This document shows, one piece after another, positions 48,626-57,367 of a stretch of DNA of 64,000 nt; the stretch's first letter is position 1; each line of letters begins with the position of its first letter. The position numbers and the translations under genes were made by a program. The notes beneath the pieces were generated by a model, which was given only the letters and a program-made list of their open reading frames with translations, was not told where the DNA came from and searched no databases. Location of the stretch: NCBI GenBank assembly GCA_009646425.1, contig WJBW01000002.1, positions 62,001-126,000 on the forward strand. Direction: 5' to 3'. The DNA comes from Burkholderiales bacterium LSUCC0115 (GTDB lineage Bacteria > Pseudomonadota > Gammaproteobacteria > Burkholderiales > Burkholderiaceae_A).

Positions 48626-48642
48626 TGCACTTTAGTTGTGCA
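48626..48642 (-). promoter_or_regulatory. NtrC site 3, overlapping the hemW stop
   Basis: TGCACTTTAGTTGTGCA differs from the NtrC consensus at one defined base. It is centred about 126 bases before the predicted start. Its right half contains the last codons and stop of hemW (48632 onwards), so the operator and the coding sequence share bases. Confidence 0.82.
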
Positions 48643-49882
48643 AAAAGAGCTCTTGCAGGTCGTTGAGGAAATCCAGCCCTTTGGCAGAGGGACGCCAGTA
48701 TGATACATCCGCTGACAAGAGCCCTTTGGCCACCGCCTGCTGCACACCGGGCAAGACCGTCTCCAAGGGCAGGCCGGTGCGCTCCCGGTACAAAGCGGGG
48801 GAGAACCCCTCTACCAGACGCAGACCGTTGAGCATGAACTCAAAAGGCAGTTCACTTGGTTCAACGGCTACCCGTCGTCGATGAGAGCCATCGCGCCGAG
48901 CCACCGCAGCCATGTAATCCTGCGGTCGACGCAGACAGTTGTGTCGACTGACCGTTAAGCCTGCACCGATGGGGCCCGGGATGGGGTTGGCGATGGGATC
49001 CACGGCGGTATTTGTGCTCTGTGCTGAACCGGATGTATCGGCATGGGCACTGAGCTTGCTGTGAGCCCCCGCACCAATACCCAGGTAGTCGCCAAACTGC
49101 CAATAGTTCAGGTTGTGGGCGCAGCGCTGACCCGGCTTGGCGTAGGCCGAGACCTCGTAGCGTTCAAGTCCTGCCTGGGCCAGTTGGTTCATCAAGGCCA
49201 ACTGCATGTCGTAGATCAGATCGTCTTCCGGCAGCACCGGCGGCTTGTTGGCGAAGACCGTATTAGGTTCGATGGTGAGCTGATAGAGCGAGAGGTGTCC
49301 CACACCCAGCGAGAGACCCATTGCCAGGTCATCGCAGGCCATCTGGAGGGTCTGACCTGGTAGGCCATACATCAGGTCCAGGTTGACCCGATCAAAGACC
49401 TGGGTGGCCTGCATCACCGCATTCTGCGCCTGCTCTACTGTGTGGACCCGCCCCAAAGCCGCCAAGCTCTGCGCATGGAAAGACTGCACGCCCACCGAGA
49501 GTCGATTGATGCCCGCCTGTCGATAGCCCAGCCAATCAGCCTGATCCCGCCCTGCCCCCGGATTAGCCTCCATGGTGACCTCGATACCAGGCAGCCAAGC
49601 CAAGCGAGCACGGCAGCCTGCTAGCAATTGGTCGATGGCCTGGGGCGAGAAGACATTCGGCGTGCCACCACCAATAAAAACTGCAGAGATTGCGCGCCCC
49701 CAGACCAAGGGCAAGGCCTGCTCGAGATCGGCCAAGAGCGCTTCGATGTATTGCTGCTCAGCGCTGACCAGGTCGAGCCCGTCTCGCGAGAGGCCATCGA
49801 GGCCATGGGAATTAAAGTCACAGTAAGGACACTTCTGCACACACCACGGCAGGTGGATATAGAGCGTCAGGCTACCGGTCAA
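48632..49882 (-). CDS. hemW: Radical-SAM heme chaperone HemW
   Basis: HemW carries heme to respiratory proteins; it is often mislabelled as coproporphyrinogen oxidase. It has 416 residues. The radical-SAM cluster motif is LPWCVQKCPYCDF (about 11-23), with the extra binding stretch AVFIGGGTPNVFSP near 70. HemN's N-terminal extension is missing, which supports HemW. It is the last gene of rph–rdgB–hemW. Its final codons overlap an NtrC site that serves glnA. Confidence 0.93.
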   Translation of the reverse strand: MTGSLTLYIHLPWCVQKCPYCDFNSHGLDGLSRDGLDLVSAEQQYIEALLADLEQALPLVWGRAISAVFIGGGTPNVFSPQAIDQLLAGCRARLAWLPGIEVTMEANPGAGRDQADWLGYRQAGINRLSVGVQSFHAQSLAALGRVHTVEQAQNAVMQATQVFDRVNLDLMYGLPGQTLQMACDDLAMGLSLGVGHLSLYQLTIEPNTVFANKPPVLPEDDLIYDMQLALMNQLAQAGLERYEVSAYAKPGQRCAHNLNYWQFGDYLGIGAGAHSKLSAHADTSGSAQSTNTAVDPIANPIPGPIGAGLTVSRHNCLRRPQDYMAAVARRDGSHRRRVAVEPSELPFEFMLNGLRLVEGFSPALYRERTGLPLETVLPGVQQAVAKGLLSADVSYWRPSAKGLDFLNDLQELFLHN

Positions 49883-49891
49883 GGGTCCGCC

Positions 49892-50509
49892 TCAAGCTTC
49901 TGGACGCAGAAGGAATGCCTTTTCTGCCCGCAGCTGGTTCATCAACTCTGCAAAGGCCTTGCCTCGATGTGAGCGAGCGTCTTTTTGGTCAGGGGTCATC
50001 TGGGCAGCGGTGAGACCCAGCTCTGTGTCCAGGAACACGGGGTCGTAGCCAAAGCCCTGTTCGCCTTTGATGGCATCGGACACCTGGCCATGCCAACGAC
50101 CCATCGCAATGACAGGATCGGGGTCATGGGCGTGTCGAACAAAGACCAGACAGCAGACAAAGTGCGCATCACGGACAGTGGCCCGCCGACTCAGCAGGTC
50201 ATCGAGAAGACCCTGACAACCACGGTCCTTCAGGTAGCGCGCGGATTGCACGCCTGGCGCCCCACCCAGTGCATGAACCACAAGACCGGAGTCATCGGCC
50301 AGGGCCGGTAGACCGGTGAGCTGGGCCGCGTGCCGCGCCTTGCGAAGTCCATTCTCAACAAAGGTCTCAAAGGGTTCATCGGTAGGCTCAACACCCAGCG
50401 AAGACTGCAAGACCAAGTCGAACGAGGACCAGTCCGTGGAGAAGCCTCGGAACAAACGCATGAACTCCTGCGCCTTACCCGCATTGCCCGAGGCCAAGAC
50501 CCAGCGCAT
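49892..50509 (-). CDS. rdgB: XTP/dITP pyrophosphatase
   Basis: This house-cleaning enzyme hydrolyses deaminated purine triphosphates. It has 205 residues. It starts MRWVLASGNAGKAQEFMRLF, with the substrate-binding LASGNAGK motif, and has LPALADDSGLVVHALGGAPG (about 68-87), GEQGFGYDPVF near 150 and SHRGKAF near 183. It starts 5 bases after the rph stop, a pairing also seen in other bacteria. Confidence 0.96.
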   Translation of the reverse strand: MRWVLASGNAGKAQEFMRLFRGFSTDWSSFDLVLQSSLGVEPTDEPFETFVENGLRKARHAAQLTGLPALADDSGLVVHALGGAPGVQSARYLKDRGCQGLLDDLLSRRATVRDAHFVCCLVFVRHAHDPDPVIAMGRWHGQVSDAIKGEQGFGYDPVFLDTELGLTAAQMTPDQKDARSHRGKAFAELMNQLRAEKAFLLRPEA

Positions 50510-50514
50510 CTGCC

Positions 50515-51342
50515 CTAACCCTTCAGCGTGGCCTGCAACTGCTCTGGCTTTTGCATGAGTTCCGCCTGTAAGGCATGCAGACGTTGCAGACCGGACTCGC
50601 CCAAGGCCAGCATGGCATCGAGCTCGCGCCGGCTAAAGGCCTCACCCTCGGCCGTGCCCTGGATCTCAATCAAACCACCCGAGGCCGTCATCGCAATGTT
50701 CATGTCGGTGTCACAGCCGGAGTCTTCCAGGTAGTCCAAATCCAGCAGCGCCCGGCCGGCCACCAGCCCCACCGAGACAGCAGCCACACGGTCCTTGAGG
50801 GCCGCACGAATGCGCTGAGCCGCCGCCGCATCGGTCTGCCGTAAAGCCAATGTCTCCAAGGCATCAAACACGGCCAGACAAGCGCCGGTCACACTGGCCG
50901 TGCGGGTACCGCCGTCGGCCTGCAAGACATCGCAGTCCACCGTGATGGTTCGCTCACCCAGCGCCTGCAGGTCTACCACTGCACGCAGGCAGCGGCCGAT
51001 CAAGCGCTGAATCTCCATGGTGCGCCCGCCCTGCTTGCCTTTGGCGGCCTCACGGTCACTGCGGGTGTGAGTAGATCGGGGCAACATGCCGTACTCCGCC
51101 GTCACCCAGCCCTGGCCTTTACCCTTGAGGAAACCGGGCACACGATCCTCGATGGATGCACAGCACAGCACCTTGGTCTGACCAAAACTCACCAGAACCG
51201 AGCCCTCGGCATGACAGGTGTAACGCCGATGCAGACTGACCTGACGCAGTTGATCATCACGGCGTGCACTGCCCTGACCGGCCTGTTGGTCGTCGCCTGC
51301 ACAGCGGGTTTGCGGAAGCGGCTGGTTGTCCTGACTGTTCAA
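50515..51342 (-). CDS. rph: Ribonuclease PH
   Basis: This phosphorolytic exonuclease trims tRNA 3' ends. From the TTG at 51342 it has 275 residues, about 35 more than usual, with an extra low-similarity N terminus before [14 protein letters not shown] chose TTG because AAGGAG lies 7 bases upstream; the GTG at 51348 is only 1 base from that site. Core motifs [19 protein letters not shown], the [17 protein letters not shown] block and [12 protein letters not shown] are intact. It is transcribed away from yicC. Confidence 0.93.
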   Translation of the reverse strand: MNSQDNQPLPQTRCAGDDQQAGQGSARRDDQLRQVSLHRRYTCHAEGSVLVSFGQTKVLCCASIEDRVPGFLKGKGQGWVTAEYGMLPRSTHTRSDREAAKGKQGGRTMEIQRLIGRCLRAVVDLQALGERTITVDCDVLQADGGTRTASVTGACLAVFDALETLALRQTDAAAAQRIRAALKDRVAAVSVGLVAGRALLDLDYLEDSGCDTDMNIAMTASGGLIEIQGTAEGEAFSRRELDAMLALGESGLQRLHALQAELMQKPEQLQATLKG

Positions 51343-51413
51343 AAACACTCTCCTTGCTGGGTCTCGTCTTGCTGACTGGGTTTGCTGATGGCAGACCTTA
51401 CAATACCCGCATC

Positions 51414-52319
51414 ATGAATACCCTCAGCATGACCGGCTTCGGAGCCGCCAGCCAGCCCACCGCCCTCGGCCTGTTGCAGATCGACATCAAGAGTGTCAAC
51501 AGCCGCTTTTTTGAGTTCAACGCGCGACTGCCCGAGGAGTGTCGAAGTCTAGAGGCTGGCCTTCGGGAGAGCCTCGCGCGTGCCGTGTCCCGCGGCAAAG
51601 TGGATCTCAGGATCTATTTGTCTCGAGACCAAGCACCTCAGCCCGCAGCCCCCAGCATCCGCGAGCCCTTGGTCAAGCAGCTGTTGGCCGTCAGCCATCA
51701 GGTCCAGACGCTCTCCAACCAGACCGTGGAGCCGTGGCGCATGGTCGACCTGCTTCGCTGGCCGGGTGTCATGGTCGAGACGCCCGCAGACCCAGAGGCT
51801 TTCGCCCAGGCTGTCAACGACTGCTTTCAGGCCGCAGTGCTCGCCTACCAGGCCTCCAGGCAGCGTGAGGGACACGCATTGGGCCAGACCATTCTCGACA
51901 AGACCAGGGCACTCGAAGCCTTGTGCTCGACAGCCACCGAGCAACTGCCAGAGGCCTTGACGGCCCAGACCGAACGCGTAGCCAGCCGGCTTCAAGAGGC
52001 TTTTGCCAGCATGACCGAGGTCGACCGTCAGGCCATGATCGAGGAGCGCATCCGGCAGGAGGCCAATGCCGCTGCCATCCGCTCCGATGTGACCGAGGAG
52101 CTGGACCGCCTGAAGGCGCATCTGGCTGAAATGGCGCGCGTCATCCAGAGCAGCAAAGACCACAGCCTGGGCAAGCGTCTGGATTTCCTGACCCAGGAGT
52201 GCCACCGTGAGGCCAACACCCTAGGGTCCAAGTCACCAGGGTTGGCCCTGACGCAGACGGCCATGGAGATGAAGCTGCTGATCGAGCAGATCAAAGAACA
52301 GGTGCAAAACATTCAATAA
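51414..52319 (+). CDS. yicC: YicC family endoribonuclease
   Basis: YicC-type proteins were long called stress-induced; relatives are now described as endoribonucleases. It has 301 residues from the ATG at 51414 (MNTLSMTGFGAASQ). The signature SVNSRFFEFNARLPEE lies at about 29-44, and the end block FLTQECHREANTLGSKS with IEQIKEQVQNIQ closes it. A possible -10 box TACAAT at 51399 would give a very short leader. The stop overlaps gmk by one base (TAATG). Confidence 0.93.
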   Translation: MNTLSMTGFGAASQPTALGLLQIDIKSVNSRFFEFNARLPEECRSLEAGLRESLARAVSRGKVDLRIYLSRDQAPQPAAPSIREPLVKQLLAVSHQVQTLSNQTVEPWRMVDLLRWPGVMVETPADPEAFAQAVNDCFQAAVLAYQASRQREGHALGQTILDKTRALEALCSTATEQLPEALTAQTERVASRLQEAFASMTEVDRQAMIEERIRQEANAAAIRSDVTEELDRLKAHLAEMARVIQSSKDHSLGKRLDFLTQECHREANTLGSKSPGLALTQTAMEMKLLIEQIKEQVQNIQ

Positions 52320-52900
52320 TGGCTGGGCGTCTCATCATCCTCTCGGCACCCTCTGGCGCCGGCAAGACCAGTCTGGTCAAGGCCCTTCTAGAGGACAGCA
52401 GCCTTCAACTGCGGCTGTCCATCTCGACCACCACCCGCCCACCGCGCCCCGGAGAGGTCCACGGCCGCGAGTACTTCTTCACCGATGTCCCAACCTTTGA
52501 GCAGCGCATTGCGCAAGGCGAATTCCTGGAGTGGGCGCGCGTCCATGACAACCTCTATGGCACGGCGGCCGCGGACGTCCAGGCCGCTTTGGACCGGCAG
52601 GACCGACTGCTGCTGGAGATTGACTGGCAGGGAGCAGCCCAGATCAGGGCGCGTTTCGCACCTCATCAGCTGATGAGCATCTTTATCCTGCCGCCGTCTT
52701 TGGCCGAACTGCGGCGCCGCCTCGAGAACCGGGGTCAGGACAGTCAGGCTGTGATCGACCGCCGAGTGGCTGCAGCCGAGGCCGAAATGGCCCACGCCGA
52801 TGAATTCGATCATGTTATTATGAATCAAGACTTTAGCGTGGCTTTGGCCGAGCTCAAGCGTCTCATCCGCCACCACGACAGCCCCACCCAACCGGAGTAA
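52319..52900 (+). CDS. gmk: Guanylate kinase
   Basis: This enzyme phosphorylates GMP to GDP. It has 193 residues. The P-loop [17 protein letters not shown] is at about residues 8-24, the GMP site [19 protein letters not shown] at about 37-55, and [17 protein letters not shown] near 134. It overlaps yicC by one base and leads rpoZ by 8. Its location next to rpoZ and spoT is conserved in proteobacteria. Confidence 0.97.
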   Translation: MAGRLIILSAPSGAGKTSLVKALLEDSSLQLRLSISTTTRPPRPGEVHGREYFFTDVPTFEQRIAQGEFLEWARVHDNLYGTAAADVQAALDRQDRLLLEIDWQGAAQIRARFAPHQLMSIFILPPSLAELRRRLENRGQDSQAVIDRRVAAAEAEMAHADEFDHVIMNQDFSVALAELKRLIRHHDSPTQPE

Positions 52901-52908
52901 AGACCACC

Positions 52909-53115
52909 ATGGCCCGTATCACCGTCGAAGACTGCCTGCATCAGATCAACAACCGCTTTGAGTTGGCCCTGGCCGCCACCTACCGCGCCCGCCAGCTGGC
53001 TCAGGGTGCAACGCCCAAGGTACCCGATCAAAAGGACAAACCCACGGTCACGGCCCTGCGCGAAGTCGCCGCCGGTCAGGTGGGTCGTGAAATGCTGCGC
53101 AAGGTGCCCATCTAA
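52909..53115 (+). CDS. rpoZ: RNA polymerase omega subunit
   Basis: This is a 68-residue subunit that helps RNA polymerase assembly and forms part of a ppGpp site. It begins [20 protein letters not shown] and has [16 protein letters not shown], then [12 protein letters not shown], all typical. It sits directly before spoT, whose product controls ppGpp. Confidence 0.97.
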   Translation: MARITVEDCLHQINNRFELALAATYRARQLAQGATPKVPDQKDKPTVTALREVAAGQVGREMLRKVPI

Positions 53116-53130
53116 GCCAAGCACCAGCGT

Positions 53131-55434
53131 ATGGGCGACCACTCCCTTCGTTCGCCTGTTGTCATCACGCCCCGCGAACTACTCGCGCGGGCGCATTACC
53201 TAGATAAATCCGATCAGAAGCGCCTCACCGAGGCCTTCCATTTCAGCGATGCCGCTCACCTGGGTCAAACCAGGCAGTCGGGCGAGCCCTACATCACACA
53301 CCCCCTGGCCGTTGCCGAGGTCTGCACCGATTGGCACCTGGATGCCGACGCCCTGATGGCGGCCCTGCTGCATGACACCGTAGAGGATTGCGGTGTCACT
53401 CGGCAAGAGATCGCCGAGAAATTTGGCACCACGGTCTCGGCCCTGGTCGATGGCCTGACCAAACTCGACAAGCTCGAATTCAAGAACCGAGAGCAGGCGC
53501 AGGCGGAGAACTTTCGCAAGATGCTGCTGGCCATGTCAGATGACGTTCGGGTCATTCTGATCAAGCTGGCCGATCGGCTTCACAACATGCGAACTCTGGG
53601 TGTGGTGTCCGCCGAGAAGCGGCAACGCATTGCCCGAGAGACGCTGGACATCTATGCGCCCATTGCCCATCGACTGGGCCTCAACGAAGTCTTTCGCGAC
53701 TTCGAGGACTTGTGTTTTGCGGGGCTCTATCCAGATCGCTTCCGAATCCTGAACCAGGCCCTGCAGGCCGCCCGCGGCAATCGCCGTGAGATCGTCGCTC
53801 GACTCGAGAACGCGATTCGCGAACACCTGCCCAAGTTTCAGATCAAGGCCGAAGTCACCGGCCGCGAGAAGAGTGTCTTCTCCATCTATCAGAAGATGAA
53901 GGAGAAACGTCTGAGCTTTGCCGAGGTCTTGGACATCTATGGTTTTCGGATTCTGGTCGACAGCCCATCGGACTGCTATCTGGCGCTGGGTGCTCTGCAT
54001 GCCCTGTTCAAGCCAGCCCCCGGCAAGTTCAAGGACTACATCGCCCTGCCAAAGTCCAACGGCTACCAGTCTCTTCACACCGTGGTGGTTGGCCCGCAGG
54101 GCACCCCTCTTGAGTTTCAGATACGAACCCATCAGATGCACCAGGTGGCCGAGGCTGGAGTGGCGGCCCACTGGCTCTACAAAGAGTCGGATCACGCGTC
54201 GGCCTCACCGCTTCAACGCAAGGCCCATGAGTGGATGAAATCCCTGCTCTCAGTGCAGACGAGAGATCCGGGGGACTTCCTTGAGCACGTCAAGATTGAT
54301 CTCTTTCCCGACGTTGTCTACCTGTTCACACCCAAAGGTGAGATCAAAGAACTGCCTCGGGGCGCCACACCCATCGACTTCGCCTACACCGTCCACACTG
54401 ACATCGGCAACCGCTGCGTGGCGGCCCTGGTCAACGGCCAGGCCAAGCCGCTCGACACAGAACTGCGAAACGGCGATGTGGTTCGCATCGAAACCCGCCC
54501 AGAGGCAACACCTCATCCAGGATGGCTCGGCTTTGTCCGAACCGCCAAAGCCCGAGCAGAGATTCGCCACAACCTCAAGACCAACACCCAGGAGCGAGCC
54601 ATTGGCTTCGGTCGCCGGCTATTGGACAACGCACTGCGTGCGATTGGCTCGACGGGCGTCGAAGACGAACAACTCAACTGGACCGGCCTCTTTCACGAGA
54701 CCACCGCCAACGACAAGAACGGGGTCTATGAATCCATCGGCCTTGGGCTGACCCTGGCCCACGTCGCAGCACGGCGACTGCTGCCAGCCGACGGCCTCTC
54801 GGCCACCACCGGTCAGCAGGGTGTCGAGCCCGATGCCCTCGCCGCCTCGCCTGCCACTAAGACGCGACAATTGAGCGAGACGGCTAGACAGGCCCTTCGG
54901 TTGTCGGAGCAGCACCTGACCCACCAGGCCGTTGGGATCACCATCAATGGCGCTGAGGGCACTGCCGTTCAATATGCCCACTGCTGCTACCCCATCGCGG
55001 GTGACAACGCCGTCGGTTATATGCGCGGAGGAACTGGGCTACAGATTCATCGAGCCAGCTGCCCCACGGCCAGACGTCAGCAAGACAAGGACTCCAGTCG
55101 ATGGGCCGAGATCAGCTGGGGGGATCCTCTCTATCGAGACTTTGAGACGCACCTAGACATCGAGGTCAGTGACAGCCCTGGTGTGCTGGCCAAAGTGGCC
55201 TCCGCCATCTCAGCCAGCGGCGCCAATATTGTGGACATCAGCATCGAGCAGCACGGCACCGGCTTTGCCCGTCTTCGGGTGGCCATCGAGGTCAAACACC
55301 GCCAGCATCTGGCCGATGTCCTGCGCCGAGTTCGGCGCAATGCCGTGGTGACCAAGGCCAGCCGGATCACCCGCGCCAAGGCCGGCGATCTGCTGGCCGC
55401 TCGATCAGCTGCCCGCAATCGTCATTCGGTCTAA
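53131..55434 (+). CDS. spoT: Bifunctional (p)ppGpp synthetase/hydrolase SpoT
   Basis: This stringent-response enzyme has 767 residues. The hydrolase HD site is intact (ALLHDTVEDCGVT, about 82-94, and KLADRLHNMRTLG, about 145-157). The synthetase domain has DIYGFRILVDS near 272 and PKSNGYQSLHTVV near 305. The motif that marks bifunctional enzymes, usually RFKD, reads KFKD here (about 298-301). TGS (about 385-450), a Cys-rich HCCYPIAGD region near 618, and a C-terminal ACT domain follow. The 3' end overlaps convergent pmbA by 30 bases. Confidence 0.95.
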   Translation: MGDHSLRSPVVITPRELLARAHYLDKSDQKRLTEAFHFSDAAHLGQTRQSGEPYITHPLAVAEVCTDWHLDADALMAALLHDTVEDCGVTRQEIAEKFGTTVSALVDGLTKLDKLEFKNREQAQAENFRKMLLAMSDDVRVILIKLADRLHNMRTLGVVSAEKRQRIARETLDIYAPIAHRLGLNEVFRDFEDLCFAGLYPDRFRILNQALQAARGNRREIVARLENAIREHLPKFQIKAEVTGREKSVFSIYQKMKEKRLSFAEVLDIYGFRILVDSPSDCYLALGALHALFKPAPGKFKDYIALPKSNGYQSLHTVVVGPQGTPLEFQIRTHQMHQVAEAGVAAHWLYKESDHASASPLQRKAHEWMKSLLSVQTRDPGDFLEHVKIDLFPDVVYLFTPKGEIKELPRGATPIDFAYTVHTDIGNRCVAALVNGQAKPLDTELRNGDVVRIETRPEATPHPGWLGFVRTAKARAEIRHNLKTNTQERAIGFGRRLLDNALRAIGSTGVEDEQLNWTGLFHETTANDKNGVYESIGLGLTLAHVAARRLLPADGLSATTGQQGVEPDALAASPATKTRQLSETARQALRLSEQHLTHQAVGITINGAEGTAVQYAHCCYPIAGDNAVGYMRGGTGLQIHRASCPTARRQQDKDSSRWAEISWGDPLYRDFETHLDIEVSDSPGVLAKVASAISASGANIVDISIEQHGTGFARLRVAIEVKHRQHLADVLRRVRRNAVVTKASRITRAKAGDLLAARSAARNRHSV

Positions 55435-56766
55435 CAAAATAGAGCCTGTGGTCTTGGTGCCGCGGGTGATCTGATCGCTGCCGACGGCCACCAATCCCGC
55501 GTACATCTCTTTCAGGTTACCGGCGATGGTGATCTCTTCTACTGGATGCACGATCTGCCCGTTCTCCACCCAGTAGCCAAAGGCGCCACGGGAGTAATCA
55601 CCCGTCAAGCCGTTAACCCCCTGGCCCATCACTTCGGTCACCAGAAGCCCCTTGCCCATGGTCTTGATCAAGGCCGCCAGGTCGTCTTTGGGCTTGGTGA
55701 GTCGACTGCTCAGGCGCAGGTTATGGGCGCCGCCAGCATGACCAGTGGGCTGCATGGACAGCTTGCGCGCTGTGTACATGGACAGAAAGTAGCCCTGAAC
55801 CACGCCACGATCGACGAGTTTGCGAGGACAGACGGCTACGCCCTCGTCATCGAAGGGTGCGCTGCCAGCGGCAGCCGGAATAAAGGGGTCTTCATCGATC
55901 TCGATGTGGTTTGGAAAAATCTGCTGGCCCTTGGCATCGAGCAGAAAACTTGCACGCCGATAGAGCGCAGACCCACTGAGTGCATGAACCAAGGACCCCA
56001 TGAGCCCAACCGCGAGTGGGGCCTCGAAGATCACGGGCCACTGCCCGGTCGGAATCTTTTTCGCGCCGAGCCGAGACAGGGCCCGTCTGGCGGCGTAGCG
56101 CCCAATGTCCTGCGGGCTGGCGAGCTCCTCGGGCCTGCGGCTGGTGCTGTACCAGTCATCGCGCTGCATGGCGTCGCCCCGCTGGGCAATAGGCGCCACC
56201 GAGAGCCAGTGACGGCTGTAGGGATAGCCACCTGAAAAACCGGCAGTGTTGGCACTGAAGAACTGGCCATGGCTGGCGGACACACCCGCGCCTTCGGAGT
56301 TTTTGATCAGTGGGCTCACCGATCTAGCCGCAGCCTCGGCCACCAAGGCCATGTCAGCGGCCTGTTCCGGACGAACCGACCAGGGGTGGAATAGATCAAG
56401 AGACCGCTGCTCAGCGGGCTGATAACGCTTCTCTGGTAAACCCGAAAACGGATCTTCTGCAGTGTGACTGGCGATGTCTAGGGCCCGTTTGACTGCAGCG
56501 GCCAAGGCCTGATCCGACAAATCGGAGGTCGTGGCATGGCCACGCCGATGGCCCTTGTAGACCGACACCGCCGCACTGCGGTCCCTGGTCTGCTCAATGG
56601 TCTCCAATGAGCCCATGCGCACACTGAGCGACAGACCGGCATGCTCCGAGACTTCAGAAGAGGCGTCGGTCGCACCATACTGCCGGGCCATCTCAAGCAG
56701 CTTGTGCGCGATTCCTGCAAGGGCTGGCTGGTCGTAGTAAAAAGGCGTTTGATTTGTCTTTGTCAT
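55405..56766 (-). CDS. pmbA: Metalloprotease-related protein PmbA/TldE
   Basis: TldE partners TldD in proteolysis, for example microcin maturation and CcdA degradation in E. coli. It has 453 residues from the ATG at 56766 (MTKTNQTPFYYDQP). Typical blocks are VRMGSLETIEQTRDRS near 50, KGHRRGHATTSDLSD near 70, and LLVTEVMGQGVNGLTGDYSR near 385. It lacks the zinc motif of TldD, as expected. The frame is open further upstream but would overlap mogA. Only 16 bases separate the two divergent starts. Confidence 0.92.
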   Translation of the reverse strand: MTKTNQTPFYYDQPALAGIAHKLLEMARQYGATDASSEVSEHAGLSLSVRMGSLETIEQTRDRSAAVSVYKGHRRGHATTSDLSDQALAAAVKRALDIASHTAEDPFSGLPEKRYQPAEQRSLDLFHPWSVRPEQAADMALVAEAAARSVSPLIKNSEGAGVSASHGQFFSANTAGFSGGYPYSRHWLSVAPIAQRGDAMQRDDWYSTSRRPEELASPQDIGRYAARRALSRLGAKKIPTGQWPVIFEAPLAVGLMGSLVHALSGSALYRRASFLLDAKGQQIFPNHIEIDEDPFIPAAAGSAPFDDEGVAVCPRKLVDRGVVQGYFLSMYTARKLSMQPTGHAGGAHNLRLSSRLTKPKDDLAALIKTMGKGLLVTEVMGQGVNGLTGDYSRGAFGYWVENGQIVHPVEEITIAGNLKEMYAGLVAVGSDQITRGTKTTGSILLDRMTIAGS

Positions 56767-56782
56767 AACCGAGAATAGTGCC

Positions 56783-57367
56783 ATGAACCCACACAGCAAT
56801 ACGCGTACAGCCCGCATCGGCATGGTCTCGATCAGTGATCGAGCCTCCACTGGGGTCTATCAAGACCAAGGTCTGCCTGGCCTGAAGGACTGGCTCAGCA
56901 GAGCCCTGACGACGCCCTGGGAGGCCATTGAGCGACTCATTCCAGACGACCAGTTCACCATCTCTCAGACGCTGGTCGACCTGGTGGACAAAGAGGCCTG
57001 TGACCTGGTGCTGACCACAGGGGGTACTGGCCCCGCCAAACGAGATGTCACCCCCGAGGCCACCCTGGCTGTGGCCGACAAGGAACTGCCCGGCTTTGCC
57101 GAACAGATGCGTCAGATCTCTCTGCAGTTCGTACCAACCGCCATCCTGTCCCGACAGGTGGCCGTGGTGCGGGGTCAGGCCCTGATCATCAACCTGCCCG
57201 GCCGTCCCAAATCCATACAAGAAACCCTAGAGGGACTGCGCGATGAAAAGGGAGAGATCAAGGTTCCGGGTATCTTTGCGGCCGTACCGTATGGACTGGA
57301 ACTGATTGGTGGACCCAGCCTTCACACAGACGAATCGATCTGCCGGGCCTTTCGTCCCAAGAAATAA
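56783..57367 (+). CDS. mogA: Molybdopterin adenylyltransferase
   Basis: MogA adenylates molybdopterin before MoeA inserts molybdenum. It has 194 residues. The family motifs IGMVSISDRASTGVYQD (about 12-28), DLVLTTGGTGPAKRDVTPEA (about 74-93) and LIINLPGRPKSIQETL (about 134-149) are clear. It stands alone on the plus strand, away from moeA/moaD/moaE at 17.8-19.8 kb. Its 3' end overlaps the convergent aminotransferase by 46 bases. Confidence 0.94.
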   Translation: MNPHSNTRTARIGMVSISDRASTGVYQDQGLPGLKDWLSRALTTPWEAIERLIPDDQFTISQTLVDLVDKEACDLVLTTGGTGPAKRDVTPEATLAVADKELPGFAEQMRQISLQFVPTAILSRQVAVVRGQALIINLPGRPKSIQETLEGLRDEKGEIKVPGIFAAVPYGLELIGGPSLHTDESICRAFRPKK

